From Candidatus Sphingomonas colombiensis (GTDB taxonomy: Bacteria; Pseudomonadota; Alphaproteobacteria; Sphingomonadales; Sphingomonadaceae): a DNA stretch of 64,000 nucleotides. Each line of letters opens with the position of its first letter. Position 1 is the stretch's first letter. The stretch is taken from assembly GCA_029202845.1 (NCBI GenBank), contig CP119315.1, forward strand, positions 2,573,001-2,637,000, read 5' to 3'. Of this stretch, positions 24,202 to 32,005 are shown piece by piece. A model generated the notes under the pieces. That model saw only the letters and a program-made list of their open reading frames with translations. It was not told the DNA's origin and made no database searches. The position numbers were made by a program, and so were the translations under genes.

Positions 24202-25770
24202 TCAGGCAAAGCCGAGCACGCCGGGATTCATCACGCCACTGGGATCAAGCGCGCGCTTGATGACGGTAAGCAAATGCTCGGGAACCGGCGAAAGCGCCGG
24301 GCGGAATGGATAGGTGCGTCCGATCTGGTTCGATGCCGCGCCCAGCTCGCGAAACAGTTCGACAGTCTCGTGGCGCAGCTGATCGACCAGCGCCCGTGCG
24401 CGCGGATTTGGGACGGGCTCGTTCAGCGGGATGAGGTGCGACGGCTCCGGCGCGGCGCGGTGCAGCGGATGCCAGCTATCCTGCCAGTGGAACACCGGCT
24501 CAAAGCTGAAGCAGTGATTGCCGAGGGCGGAGGCGAGGCGTGTGTAGGTGACGCCACATTCGGCCATCGCGGCCGCGTGGGGGGTGATCATCGCGTCAAA
24601 GGCGGCGATCAGTCCGCGCGCGTCGGAATGGGCAACCTTTGCATTCAACGCGGCCCAACGACCACCGCCGGGGCCGAGCACACCGTTGAGATTGGCGAAC
24701 AGCTCAGCCCGCGCGACGCGTGGTATGGTGGGGGCGATCGCGGTCCCGCCCAAGCGCGTCGCGATTTTCGCGGCGGCGTCGAGATCCGCGCTGACCGCCG
24801 CTGCTGAGCGGCCTGCGGCGGTCAGGTGAAGCGAAAAATGGCCGTGCGGGATGAAGGCAGTTCCCCCGCGTGCCAGCGCGATTAACTCCTTGGCGGCCTT
24901 GCGCGCGCCGCCCGCGCCACGCGCCACCGCGATCGCAGTCTTCGCCATTTTTGCGGGGGCCGCAGCGATGGTCCCGGCGGCGCTGGGGTCCAGGAGATAG
25001 ACTTCCTCTGCCAGATCGCAGCGAGCGATTTCGCTCAATGCGTCGGCGGCCTGTGCAATGTCGGTGAAGGCGAAACTGGCGAAACCTTGTTCGGCCGGAG
25101 TCTGGATGAGGCGGAATGTTGCCTCGGTCTTGATGCCAAACATGCCGCCGTCATGGGTCAGCAGGCCGGTTAGGTCGGGGCCGAAGCTGCGCAGGATCGG
25201 TTTGCCGCACACCGTGAGAGAACGCTGACCAGTGCGAAGCAACGTGCCATCGGCGAGCACGGCGTCGATCCCCAAAACACTGTCCGCTGCGCAACCATAT
25301 CGTGCCGAGCCGAAGAACAACGCGCCATGGCTGAGGCCGCCTCCAATAGTCGCGCCCGCCCCGGAAAACGTGCCGATGAACGGCAGGCGCAGCCCGCGCG
25401 GTTTCAGCGCGTCGTAGATCTGCTTCCAGGTCACGCCGGCCTGAACGGTGATCGTCAAATCGCGTTCGGCGATATCGAGGATGCGGTTCATGCCGCGCAG
25501 ATCGATCGTAACCGATTTGGGGCTCGGAGGCGCGTAACCGCCAGTGTAGCTCAAGCCGCCGCCGCGCGGCAGCACCGCATAGCCCAATGCGCTCGCCGTA
25601 GCGACCGCCGCTGCCAGCTGTGCCGTTTCACATGGTACGACGACCGCCGCCGGTCGCTCGCCGACGACGTGGATATCGCTCGCCGCGAGCGCCAAGGCGT
25701 CGTCGTCGGTGCGGATCGCGTCCGCACCGAGCTTCGCCGTCAACGCGTCGATCAGCGGGCGGTGAGTCAC
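24202..25770 (-). CDS. FAD-linked oxidoreductase (PCMH/VAO-type)
   Basis: A 522-residue flavoenzyme with the PCMH FAD-binding fold: AVVVPCETAQLAAAVATASALG, PRGGGLSYTGGYAP, and GTFSGAGATIGGGLSHGALFFGSARYG, then a substrate domain and the C-terminal LDPSGVMNPGVLGF. Relatives oxidise 2-hydroxyacids (GlcD, D-lactate dehydrogenase) or phenols (4-cresol dehydrogenase, vanillyl-alcohol oxidase). The GTG at 25770 overlaps the stop of the membrane-protein gene (GTGA); a TTG at 25782 is a weaker alternative. No signal peptide is visible, although its likely partner is an exported cytochrome c; export could need a partner, or electrons may pass through the membrane protein. Confidence 0.9.
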   Translation of the reverse strand: MTHRPLIDALTAKLGADAIRTDDDALALAASDIHVVGERPAAVVVPCETAQLAAAVATASALGYAVLPRGGGLSYTGGYAPPSPKSVTIDLRGMNRILDIAERDLTITVQAGVTWKQIYDALKPRGLRLPFIGTFSGAGATIGGGLSHGALFFGSARYGCAADSVLGIDAVLADGTLLRTGQRSLTVCGKPILRSFGPDLTGLLTHDGGMFGIKTEATFRLIQTPAEQGFASFAFTDIAQAADALSEIARCDLAEEVYLLDPSAAGTIAAAPAKMAKTAIAVARGAGGARKAAKELIALARGGTAFIPHGHFSLHLTAAGRSAAAVSADLDAAAKIATRLGGTAIAPTIPRVARAELFANLNGVLGPGGGRWAALNAKVAHSDARGLIAAFDAMITPHAAAMAECGVTYTRLASALGNHCFSFEPVFHWQDSWHPLHRAAPEPSHLIPLNEPVPNPRARALVDQLRHETVELFRELGAASNQIGRTYPFRPALSPVPEHLLTVIKRALDPSGVMNPGVLGFA

Positions 25771-26426
25771 GCCGGCTGCCAAATGCTGAGTATCGTGATC
25801 GCAACGATGAAAACCCAGAGCAGGACCAGAACCGATGTCGCGCGCACATAGGTGCGTTTGATGATCGCGTTGGTCTCGTCGCTAGGCCCATCGCGCGTCA
25901 TCATCGCCCACGTCCGGAAGTGGGCGATGAGCGCGAGACGGATGCCGACCCCGCACATCATGACACCGGCGAATAGTGCCAGTTTCCAGCGCAACCAGTG
26001 CGGCATCGGCCAGTTACCACCGATCAGGCCGATCGCCGTGCAGAGCAATATCGCCATCAGGGCATATCGAGACCCGCGATCGATCGCTCCGAGCGTCTTG
26101 CCGATGGGCGTGTGGCGCAGGCGATGCACCAACTCCACGAAGACGAGCCACAGCGCGCCAAAAATGCCGAAGCCGATAGCAGTCGCACTGCCGCCGGGCA
26201 CATAACCGTAAAGCGCTGCTAGGGCGGGGCCGAGAGTTGCCTGAAGCACCAGCGCGTAGCGGACATGCTGGTCGACATGCATCACATGTTCCATCAGCCG
26301 CGATCGTTCGGCGAAGGGCATGCGATCGCTATAGGAAACATAGCGATAGGTGCTGTTGATCACGAACTCGGAGCCGAGCCAATAACCCAGCACCGCGATA
26401 TGGGCGGCGAGCAGCCACGCGACCAT
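25767..26426 (-). CDS. integral membrane protein, paralogue of 2799-3479
   Basis: A 219-residue protein with about six transmembrane segments (AWLLAAHIAVLGYWLGSEFVI, GFGIFGALWLVFVELV, and SVLVLLWVFIVAITILSIW at the end). Like the protein at 2799, it carries WLG in helix 1 and a SDET...RT motif before the last helix, and has several His residues near helix ends (AHIAV, HVMHVDQHVRY) that could bind haem. ATG 26426 forms a TGATG with the upstream stop. It is translationally linked to the FAD oxidase gene. A role as a quinone-side electron carrier is inference only. Confidence 0.82.
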   Translation of the reverse strand: MVAWLLAAHIAVLGYWLGSEFVINSTYRYVSYSDRMPFAERSRLMEHVMHVDQHVRYALVLQATLGPALAALYGYVPGGSATAIGFGIFGALWLVFVELVHRLRHTPIGKTLGAIDRGSRYALMAILLCTAIGLIGGNWPMPHWLRWKLALFAGVMMCGVGIRLALIAHFRTWAMMTRDGPSDETNAIIKRTYVRATSVLVLLWVFIVAITILSIWQPA

Positions 26427-27157
26427 CACGCTGCTCCTCCCGTCCGCTCATAGGCGGTCAGTTCGTAAGCGGTCTGCATATAGCCGCCGACCGCCGCCTT
26501 CAGCAGCACATAGTTATCGTCGTCGGTACACCACAGGTCATAGGGCGGATGTTCAAGCAACAGCCCCGGAATGTCGGTGAAGCGGAAATGGAGCGCGGCG
26601 AAGGTGCCAGCCGCGACTGTCAGCGTCTCGCGACCGACAAATTCGATCGCGAGATCGATCGGAAACAGCATCGGCCCGGTAGCGCCGCGATGATCGGGGG
26701 AGGACAGGAGGATGTTGCGAAACACCTGTACTCCGGGGCCCTGCGTCAGATCGTAGAGACTGAGCAGGAAGCCGTCGTTGACCATCGCATGGTTGCCGAA
26801 CGCGACTAGCGGTGACGCCAGCTCCATCCGTTGCGAAATTCGCCCTTCTACGGTCGTCATCGCCTCGCATTCGGCGAGGGCGGGGGAGAAGCGGAACCAG
26901 CCCGATCCCCGGAACTCACCACCGACCGCGATCCGCACGAAACTTTCCTGCGGTCGCCCATCACGATCGATCCGCAGATTGACGTCGCGCACTACCGCCG
27001 GAGCATCGTCGATCTCGCCGTGCGCAGCGATCGTGCGACAACCGTCGGCGTGGAAATCCATGCGGAAGTATTCGCGACCGCGCTCCTTGCCCATCCGGTC
27101 CGGCTTGGTGCTTGTGTAGCAGATCGTGCCGATTACGCTGCGGGTAACGCCGGTCAT
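26426..27157 (-). CDS. protein of unknown function, possible lipocalin-like/acyl-binding fold
   Basis: A 243-residue protein with no signal peptide or membrane segment. It begins MTGVTRSVIGTICYTSTKPD and continues with alternating strand-like segments (REYFRMDFHADGCRTIAAHG, RIDRDGRPQESFVRIAVGG, GTFAALHFRFTDIPG, PYDLWCTDDDNYVLLKAAVGG). The pattern suggests a beta-barrel or START/DUF3108-like sheet, but no family is certain. It overlaps both neighbours by 4 and 1 nt, so it belongs to the same operon as the nitrilase homologue and the FAD oxidase. Confidence 0.75.
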   Translation of the reverse strand: MTGVTRSVIGTICYTSTKPDRMGKERGREYFRMDFHADGCRTIAAHGEIDDAPAVVRDVNLRIDRDGRPQESFVRIAVGGEFRGSGWFRFSPALAECEAMTTVEGRISQRMELASPLVAFGNHAMVNDGFLLSLYDLTQGPGVQVFRNILLSSPDHRGATGPMLFPIDLAIEFVGRETLTVAAGTFAALHFRFTDIPGLLLEHPPYDLWCTDDDNYVLLKAAVGGYMQTAYELTAYERTGGAA

Positions 27158-28296
27158 TTCCAGACGCCCTTGTCACGCAGGTAACGTCCTGCATCCTTCA
27201 GGTCGGTTGGCTGGTATTTGTCGAACAGATTGGGCGGGAAGCGCGGCGAATAGCCCTCGTACACATCCATATAAAGCTGAGGGTGGATGGCCGGCTGGCG
27301 ATGACGCGCGCGGAACGCGCCGATCGGGATGCGGGCGGTGATCAGGGTTTCGTTCGGCGATTTGGCGATCGCCATCGCCTCGCCATCCGGACCGTAAATC
27401 GCGGAGCCGCCGGCGTTCGTATCTTCGAAGAACGGCGAACCCGGCGAGATCGCGTTGTTGCTGACCGCAGTGTAAACGCCATTATAGAGCGAGGTGGCCG
27501 CAATATCGGCTGGCACGAAGCCGCCTGTCGCGGTGCGCAGGATAACTTCCGCGCCCTTGATCGCCAATGCACGGAACAACTCGGGTTCGCGCTGTACAGA
27601 ACTGGTTGCGATGTTGCCGATCGGGGTTTGGGTAACGGGCAGGATAGCGTCCCGCCCATACATTTCGACGAAGCGATCGAGCACGTCATAGATGGTGGTG
27701 GTGAACAGCTCGATCTCGCCACCGAACGCGCCCTTGATATTGCGCGCTTTCCAGCTCCGGGCGAGGATACGCCCATCGGGGCCGATGATCGTGGTGATCG
27801 ATAGCGCGTGGCCGGCCCAATCCGCGTCGCGGGCGTAAGAGCCGAACACGATATAGCACCCGTATTGCCGTGCCTTTTTCGCGATCGCTTCGGTTTCTTC
27901 ACCGGGAATTTCGATCGCGACCTTCAGCACGTGATTGCGGGTCCAGCCAGCGCCGAAGCCTGTGATCGGAAATTCGTGGAAGAAGAGCAGGTCCGGGCCT
28001 CCGCCGAACGCGAATGCGGCGTCGATCAGGTCGATCATGTGCTGCAGATTTTCGCGCCGGCTGGCTGTCACGCGGGTGAGATTCACCGGGATCGAGCGGG
28101 CTTGCGCGATGCCCAGCGTCCAGCTTTCCTTCGTGAGGGGCACCGTCGGATAGCGACCGTCGGGATTGATACTCACGCCGGATTTTGGCGTGGGTTGCGC
28201 GGCGGCGGTAGTGGCAAAAACGCCGAGAGCGGCGGAGAGGCCTACGCCCCCCGCCGCACCCAGCAACGCCCTACGGGATACCGAGGCGTCTTTCAT
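27154..28296 (-). CDS. Tat-exported nitrilase-superfamily protein lacking the catalytic Cys
   Basis: A 380-residue carbon-nitrogen hydrolase homologue. The N-terminus VSRRALLGAAGGVGLSAALG with cleavage near AAAQ is a twin-arginine signal, so it is exported folded to the periplasm. The superfamily's Glu (FFHEF, Glu108) and Lys (WKARN, Lys183) are present. At the place of the Cys nucleophile the sequence is IATSSVQREPELFRALAIKG: counting back six residues from Pro238, as in the usual C-Y-x-x-x-F-P-E, gives Ser232. The coding DNA here was read directly and shows no frameshift. It may be inactive, use Ser, or bind rather than cleave. It overlaps both neighbours by 4 nt. Confidence 0.87.
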   Translation of the reverse strand: MKDASVSRRALLGAAGGVGLSAALGVFATTAAAQPTPKSGVSINPDGRYPTVPLTKESWTLGIAQARSIPVNLTRVTASRRENLQHMIDLIDAAFAFGGGPDLLFFHEFPITGFGAGWTRNHVLKVAIEIPGEETEAIAKKARQYGCYIVFGSYARDADWAGHALSITTIIGPDGRILARSWKARNIKGAFGGEIELFTTTIYDVLDRFVEMYGRDAILPVTQTPIGNIATSSVQREPELFRALAIKGAEVILRTATGGFVPADIAATSLYNGVYTAVSNNAISPGSPFFEDTNAGGSAIYGPDGEAMAIAKSPNETLITARIPIGAFRARHRQPAIHPQLYMDVYEGYSPRFPPNLFDKYQPTDLKDAGRYLRDKGVWK

Positions 28297-28817
28297 AGCG
28301 CCGCCCGCGGGCGATAGCTGTAATAGCTCGGGTCGTCATGAGCCTGCCAGTCGCGCGAAATTCGGTTTTCGTTGATCACGGTGCGCTGGAACAGTCGGCC
28401 TTTGCGATACCAATGCCAGGTCCGGTTCTTCGCTTCGCCGTCTTCGGCGACGGTGATCATCTCGTAATAGCGGAAATCGGGTTCGTGAGTGCGCGTCCAG
28501 CCCACCATGATCGTGCGGTTCGTCTCGTCATAATTGAGCGCGCCGACAAAACCGTCGATCAGATCGTTCTTGATCCAGATGCGGTCACCCTGAAAAATGC
28601 CGTCGAAATAGCGGATTTCCTGCGTGCCATCGGCCCAGGTGTAGATATTGGTCTGGCTCAGCTTGGCGACGCCGTCGGGGCCATCGTTCAGCCGGCAAAC
28701 CAACCGCGATTTATGGCGATCGATGATGTTGTGATCGGCGTCGAGATGGACATATTCGCCCTCCCACACCCCTGCCTGATCCGCGACGATCGGTTGCTGT
28801 TGGGTAATGATCTGCAT
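28293..28817 (-). CDS. lipocalin-like beta-barrel protein (DUF3598-like)
   Basis: A 174-residue protein: GVWEGEYVHLDADHNIIDRHKSRLVCRL, then IRYFDGIFQGDRIWIKNDLIDGF, and YYEMITVAEDGEAKNRTWHWYRKGRLFQRTVINENRI. The strand-rich pattern and opening G.WEG.Y resemble lipocalin/FABP-type and DUF3598 proteins. No signal peptide. It is the first gene of the six-gene minus-strand operon and diverges from a LysR gene 100 bp away. Function unknown; it might bind or isomerise a hydrophobic ligand. Confidence 0.72.
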   Translation of the reverse strand: MQIITQQQPIVADQAGVWEGEYVHLDADHNIIDRHKSRLVCRLNDGPDGVAKLSQTNIYTWADGTQEIRYFDGIFQGDRIWIKNDLIDGFVGALNYDETNRTIMVGWTRTHEPDFRYYEMITVAEDGEAKNRTWHWYRKGRLFQRTVINENRISRDWQAHDDPSYYSYRPRAAL

Positions 28818-28917
28818 GTGCCCTCGCTCTTTCCGTGCTGATCATTGCGCGGCAAGGGGAAGCTGATCCAACAACAAATTGTCTTTTTGGCCAACTTGTG
28901 GTTGTGGGTTGCCCGTT
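28818..28917. promoter_or_regulatory. divergent promoter region between the lysR gene and the nitrilase operon
   Basis: About 100 bp between divergent starts. It contains AACAACAAATTGTC and CCAACTTGTGGTTGTGGG, with interrupted T-N11-A-like dyads of the sort LysR proteins bind. Inferred to be the LysR control site; exact bases not assigned. Confidence 0.4.
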
Positions 28918-29826
28918 ATGGAATCGCGCCAGGTCCGTCACTTTCTCGCCGCTTATGATACGGGAAGCTTTGCCGCCGCCGCCGAGAAACTGGGCTTGAG
29001 CCAGCAGGCGGTCAGCAAAAGCATCCTGCGGCTGGAGGCGCTTTTGGGGGTGCGCTTGTTCGAGCGCGATGGGCGGCGTGTCCGACCGACCGCATATGCC
29101 GAACTGTTCCTGCCGCACGCGCGCACCATAGCGGCGGAGACGGACCGGTTTCGCGCAGATCTTGGTGACATGATGGGCGGTCGCGAAGGGCGGTTGCGGA
29201 TCGGCGTTGGCCCAAGTGCGGCCGCGGACGTGGTCGCCCGCGCGGTGATGTTACTGGCGGCGGATCGCCCCAAAGTGCGCCTGAACGTACTCGCCGGTAT
29301 TTACGAGATGATGGTCAACGACTTGCTGCTTGGAAAGCTCGACGTGATCGTGGCGGTGCGTCAGGTAGAGCGAATAGATCCGCTGATCCGGGAGCAGACC
29401 CTTGGCGATATTCCCTATGCCATTCTTGCCGGCGCGCGCCATCCGTTAGCGGCGCGAGAGGGCCTTACTCTTGCAGATCTTCAGGGCGCACAATGGATCG
29501 GCGGGGCCAATATCGGGGCGGTAGAGAAAGCGATCGAAGCCAGCTTTAGAGCTGCGGGCGTGCCTCGCCCGCGTCCTGAAATTGAAACGACATCGGTGAT
29601 CTTCGCTCAGGCGATGCTGGATGGCGGGACGCATCTGGCGATCCTGCCCGAAATGCTGATGGCGCGTGATATCAGGGCCGGGCGCGTCGTCACGCTCGAC
29701 ATTGATGCGGGATCATGGACGCGCCCGCTGATCGTCGCCACGCGTGTCCGCGCGCCAAATCCTCCGGTTGTCGAGGCCTTCATGAGCAAACTGGCCGAAG
29801 TGATGCGTCAAACAGATCCCCGCTAA
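28918..29826 (+). CDS. LysR-family transcriptional regulator
   Basis: A 302-residue regulator: N-terminal helix-turn-helix MESRQVRHFLAAYDTGSFAAAAEKLGLSQQAVSKSILRLE with LLGVRLFERDGRRVRPT, then a LysR substrate-binding domain (GRLRIGVGPSAAADVVARAV ... HLAILPEML). The ATG at 28918 is chosen because the domain begins there; the upstream extension is not homologous. Divergent to the operon at 23790-28817, which it probably controls. The effector is unknown. Confidence 0.9.
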   Translation: MESRQVRHFLAAYDTGSFAAAAEKLGLSQQAVSKSILRLEALLGVRLFERDGRRVRPTAYAELFLPHARTIAAETDRFRADLGDMMGGREGRLRIGVGPSAAADVVARAVMLLAADRPKVRLNVLAGIYEMMVNDLLLGKLDVIVAVRQVERIDPLIREQTLGDIPYAILAGARHPLAAREGLTLADLQGAQWIGGANIGAVEKAIEASFRAAGVPRPRPEIETTSVIFAQAMLDGGTHLAILPEMLMARDIRAGRVVTLDIDAGSWTRPLIVATRVRAPNPPVVEAFMSKLAEVMRQTDPR

Positions 29827-30062
29827 GCGGGGAGGCGGCGGTGGGCACCGCGCGGGAAATGGGGCGTGATCTGTCTCCGCCCAGTGGGGACAGGATCGCA
29901 TTGTGCATTCCTCACGCCGATCGGCCTGGTCGCCATCGCTTGGTTCTTGGTCGCGATCGTGGAAGGAATCGCTCTCCAATTCGGTTACACTCCCATACCG
30001 AAGCCAACAGGGCGTCATGCCCCGTTCTGTAACGATCGCGGACAGGGGACTATCAACGGATC
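29827..30062. other. intergenic region without a recognised gene
   Basis: 236 bp between lysR and the hydroxyacid dehydrogenase. A CCCCGCTAAGCGGGG palindrome overlaps the lysR stop (29818-29832) and could end transcription. A short frame with a hydrophobic stretch (VAIAWFLVAIVEGIAL) around 29920-30000 may be a relic or a chance reading. Confidence 0.35.
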
Positions 30063-31019
30063 ATGAATCGCCCCGCCATCCTGATGACAGTGCCCATGCA
30101 TCCCGCCGTGACCGCGGGCTTGGGCGAACACTTCTCCGTGCATCATTTGTGGGAGCAAGCCGATCCCGACGCATTTCTCTTAACATACGGTGGCGTGATC
30201 CGCGGCGTGGCCACCGGCGCGCTCTACGGGCGGCTCGGTGAGGCGCTTTTCTCGAGGCTGCCTGCGTTGGAGATCGTGGCGAGTTTCGGGGTCGGTTACG
30301 ACAATATCGACGCACAGGCGGCGGCCACACGCGGAATAGTGGTCACGAACACGCCCGGTGTGCTTGCCGATGAGGTGGCAGACCTCACGATCGGATTGCT
30401 GCTGGCGACGATCCGGCAATTGCCTCAGGCTGAACGTTTCCTTCGTGCAGGACGATGGTTGGAACGCGCATTCCCGCTCTCGCCGACGCTGCGCGGCCGG
30501 CGTGTAGGCATTCTCGGGTTGGGCGGGATAGGTAAGGCGGTAGCCCGACGACTTGAGGGGTTCGATATCGCGATCGCCTATCACGGACGCAATCGACAAG
30601 AGGGCGTTGCTTATCCCTGGTATCCTACGCCGCTGGCGTTAGCCGAGGCGTGTGATGTACTCATTGCGACGCTGCCGGGGGGCGCGGCAACACGCCATAT
30701 CATCGATGCCGCAGTGCTAAAGGCGCTCGGCGCAAATGGCATATTCGTGAATGTCGCACGCGGAAGCGTCGTCGATGAGCTTGCCCTGTGCGCTGCGCTT
30801 GCGGACGGCACCATCCTCGCAGCTGGTCTCGACGTTTATGCCAATGAACCGCACTTGTCGCCGGCGCTACTGGAACTCCCCAACGTCGTGCTGCTGCCGC
30901 ACATCGGATCTGCCACGGAGCGTACCCGAGGTGCTATGGGGCGACTTGTCGCCGACAATCTTGTGTCCTGGTTTGAGCATGGGCGAGCATTAACGCCAGT
31001 TGCCGAGACGCGATTTTAG
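30063..31019 (+). CDS. D-2-hydroxyacid dehydrogenase (glyoxylate/hydroxypyruvate reductase-like)
   Basis: A 318-residue NAD(P)-dependent enzyme. Cofactor motif VGILGLGGIGKAVARRLEGF; catalytic Arg in VNVARGSVVDE, Glu in LDVYANEPHL and His in LLPHIGSATERTRGAMG. The N-terminal region VASFGVGYDNID and VVTNTPGVLADEVADLTIGLLLA is typical. It would reduce a 2-oxoacid or oxidise a D-2-hydroxyacid. It stands alone; a partner pathway is not clear. Confidence 0.92.
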   Translation: MNRPAILMTVPMHPAVTAGLGEHFSVHHLWEQADPDAFLLTYGGVIRGVATGALYGRLGEALFSRLPALEIVASFGVGYDNIDAQAAATRGIVVTNTPGVLADEVADLTIGLLLATIRQLPQAERFLRAGRWLERAFPLSPTLRGRRVGILGLGGIGKAVARRLEGFDIAIAYHGRNRQEGVAYPWYPTPLALAEACDVLIATLPGGAATRHIIDAAVLKALGANGIFVNVARGSVVDELALCAALADGTILAAGLDVYANEPHLSPALLELPNVVLLPHIGSATERTRGAMGRLVADNLVSWFEHGRALTPVAETRF

Positions 31020-31156
31020 CTAAGTCCGCAACAAACGATATAATAAACGCTGCCGATAGTCTCGCCGGAGGCAGCCTGATCGAGCACATTGCCACCCCTT
31101 GCAGCCTTCGCTAAAAAACATCAGTCTCTTGGTCAAAATACGGGGAGGCGTCAGAA

Positions 31157-31558
31157 ATGAACTGGTCGAGCTGGTCACCACGCGTTCTCAGTCTGCTCCG
31201 CCTGATTGCAGCGCTTCTCTTCATGCAGCATGGATTGATGAAGCTCTTTCATTTCCCCGGGCCACAGCCGGGAGTTCCAAGCCCACTGCCTTCGCTCCTT
31301 TTTGCGGCGGCGCTTCTCGAGGTCGCTGGCGGCGCGTTGCTCGCGTTGGGCCTGTTTACCCGCCCGATCGCTTTTGTGGTTTCGGGTGAAATGGCTTTCG
31401 CTTATTTTATCGGCCATTTCTCAAGCGGTTTCTGGCCGGGCCTGAACGGCGGTGATCTGGCGATCCTGTTCTGCTTCGTTTTCCTTTATCTATCCTGCGC
31501 CGGCGGCGGGGCGTGGAGCCTCGACGCGCTCCGACGACCGGAACCGACAAATAGATAG
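31157..31558 (+). CDS. DoxX-family membrane protein
   Basis: A 133-residue protein with four hydrophobic segments: LLRLIAALLFMQHGLMKLF, LLFAAALLEVAGGALLALGLF, AFVVSGEMAFAYFI and LAILFCFVFLYLSCAGGGAWSLD. The HG..K, EV.GG and GG.W.LD patterns mark DoxX. GGGGAGG precedes the ATG. Upstream (31118-31138) is a partial match to the TetR-type repeat found near 41.3 and 42.1 kb, so a link to region 2 is possible but weak. Function uncertain; relatives are linked to redox stress or to quinone interaction. Confidence 0.85.
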   Translation: MNWSSWSPRVLSLLRLIAALLFMQHGLMKLFHFPGPQPGVPSPLPSLLFAAALLEVAGGALLALGLFTRPIAFVVSGEMAFAYFIGHFSSGFWPGLNGGDLAILFCFVFLYLSCAGGGAWSLDALRRPEPTNR

Positions 31559-32005
31559 AGCTTGATCATCAGGGTATCCGTCGGTTCCACTCATTCCGAT
31601 CAAGGCGATAGTTCGAAATCGCAATCTGCAGGCGCGCCCGAAGGAGCTTTGGCTGCGTAGCGGATTCAATACTCCGGCAGCCATCCTTAGAGGCAATAAA
31701 TGCTCATCACGGAGGCGGGGCGTGACCACCCGGCGTGCCAACGTTGCGGCCTGCGTGCTGGCATTGGCGTCGACGGTGAGCCATGTGCGGAAAGCGTCGA
31801 ATATCGAGGTGAAGCGCTGGGTGCCCCAAGCCTCGAACCCTGTGGAAGCTCATCCGTGAGCTCAGCGTCAGCAGGCCTTTGTCACGCAACGGCTTTGCCG
31901 TTCAGTTCCGGTGGCCGCTTGCCCACGCCCGCGAATGCCTCGAACGCTGTGTCTGCTGCGCATAGGGGTATCACCCGAGAAAGCCGATCGCCGCTGAGAA
32001 GGGCA
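31559..32005. other. gene-poor stretch, unrecognised and possibly relict
   Basis: About 450 bp with no open frame that looks coding in either direction. Short frames have no recognisable motifs. Composition is less regular than the flanking genes. It marks the boundary between the DoxX gene and the converging E2 gene, and may be remnant DNA of an insertion. No inverted repeats or target duplications were seen. Confidence 0.4.

Noticed and set aside
29866..30062. Short frame with a hydrophobic stretch
   Set aside because: No ribosome site, no family, overlaps the start of the hydroxyacid dehydrogenase gene.
31118..31138. Partial match to the TetR-type repeat upstream of the DoxX gene
   Set aside because: Only the TTGGTCAA half is good; the other half-site does not match.
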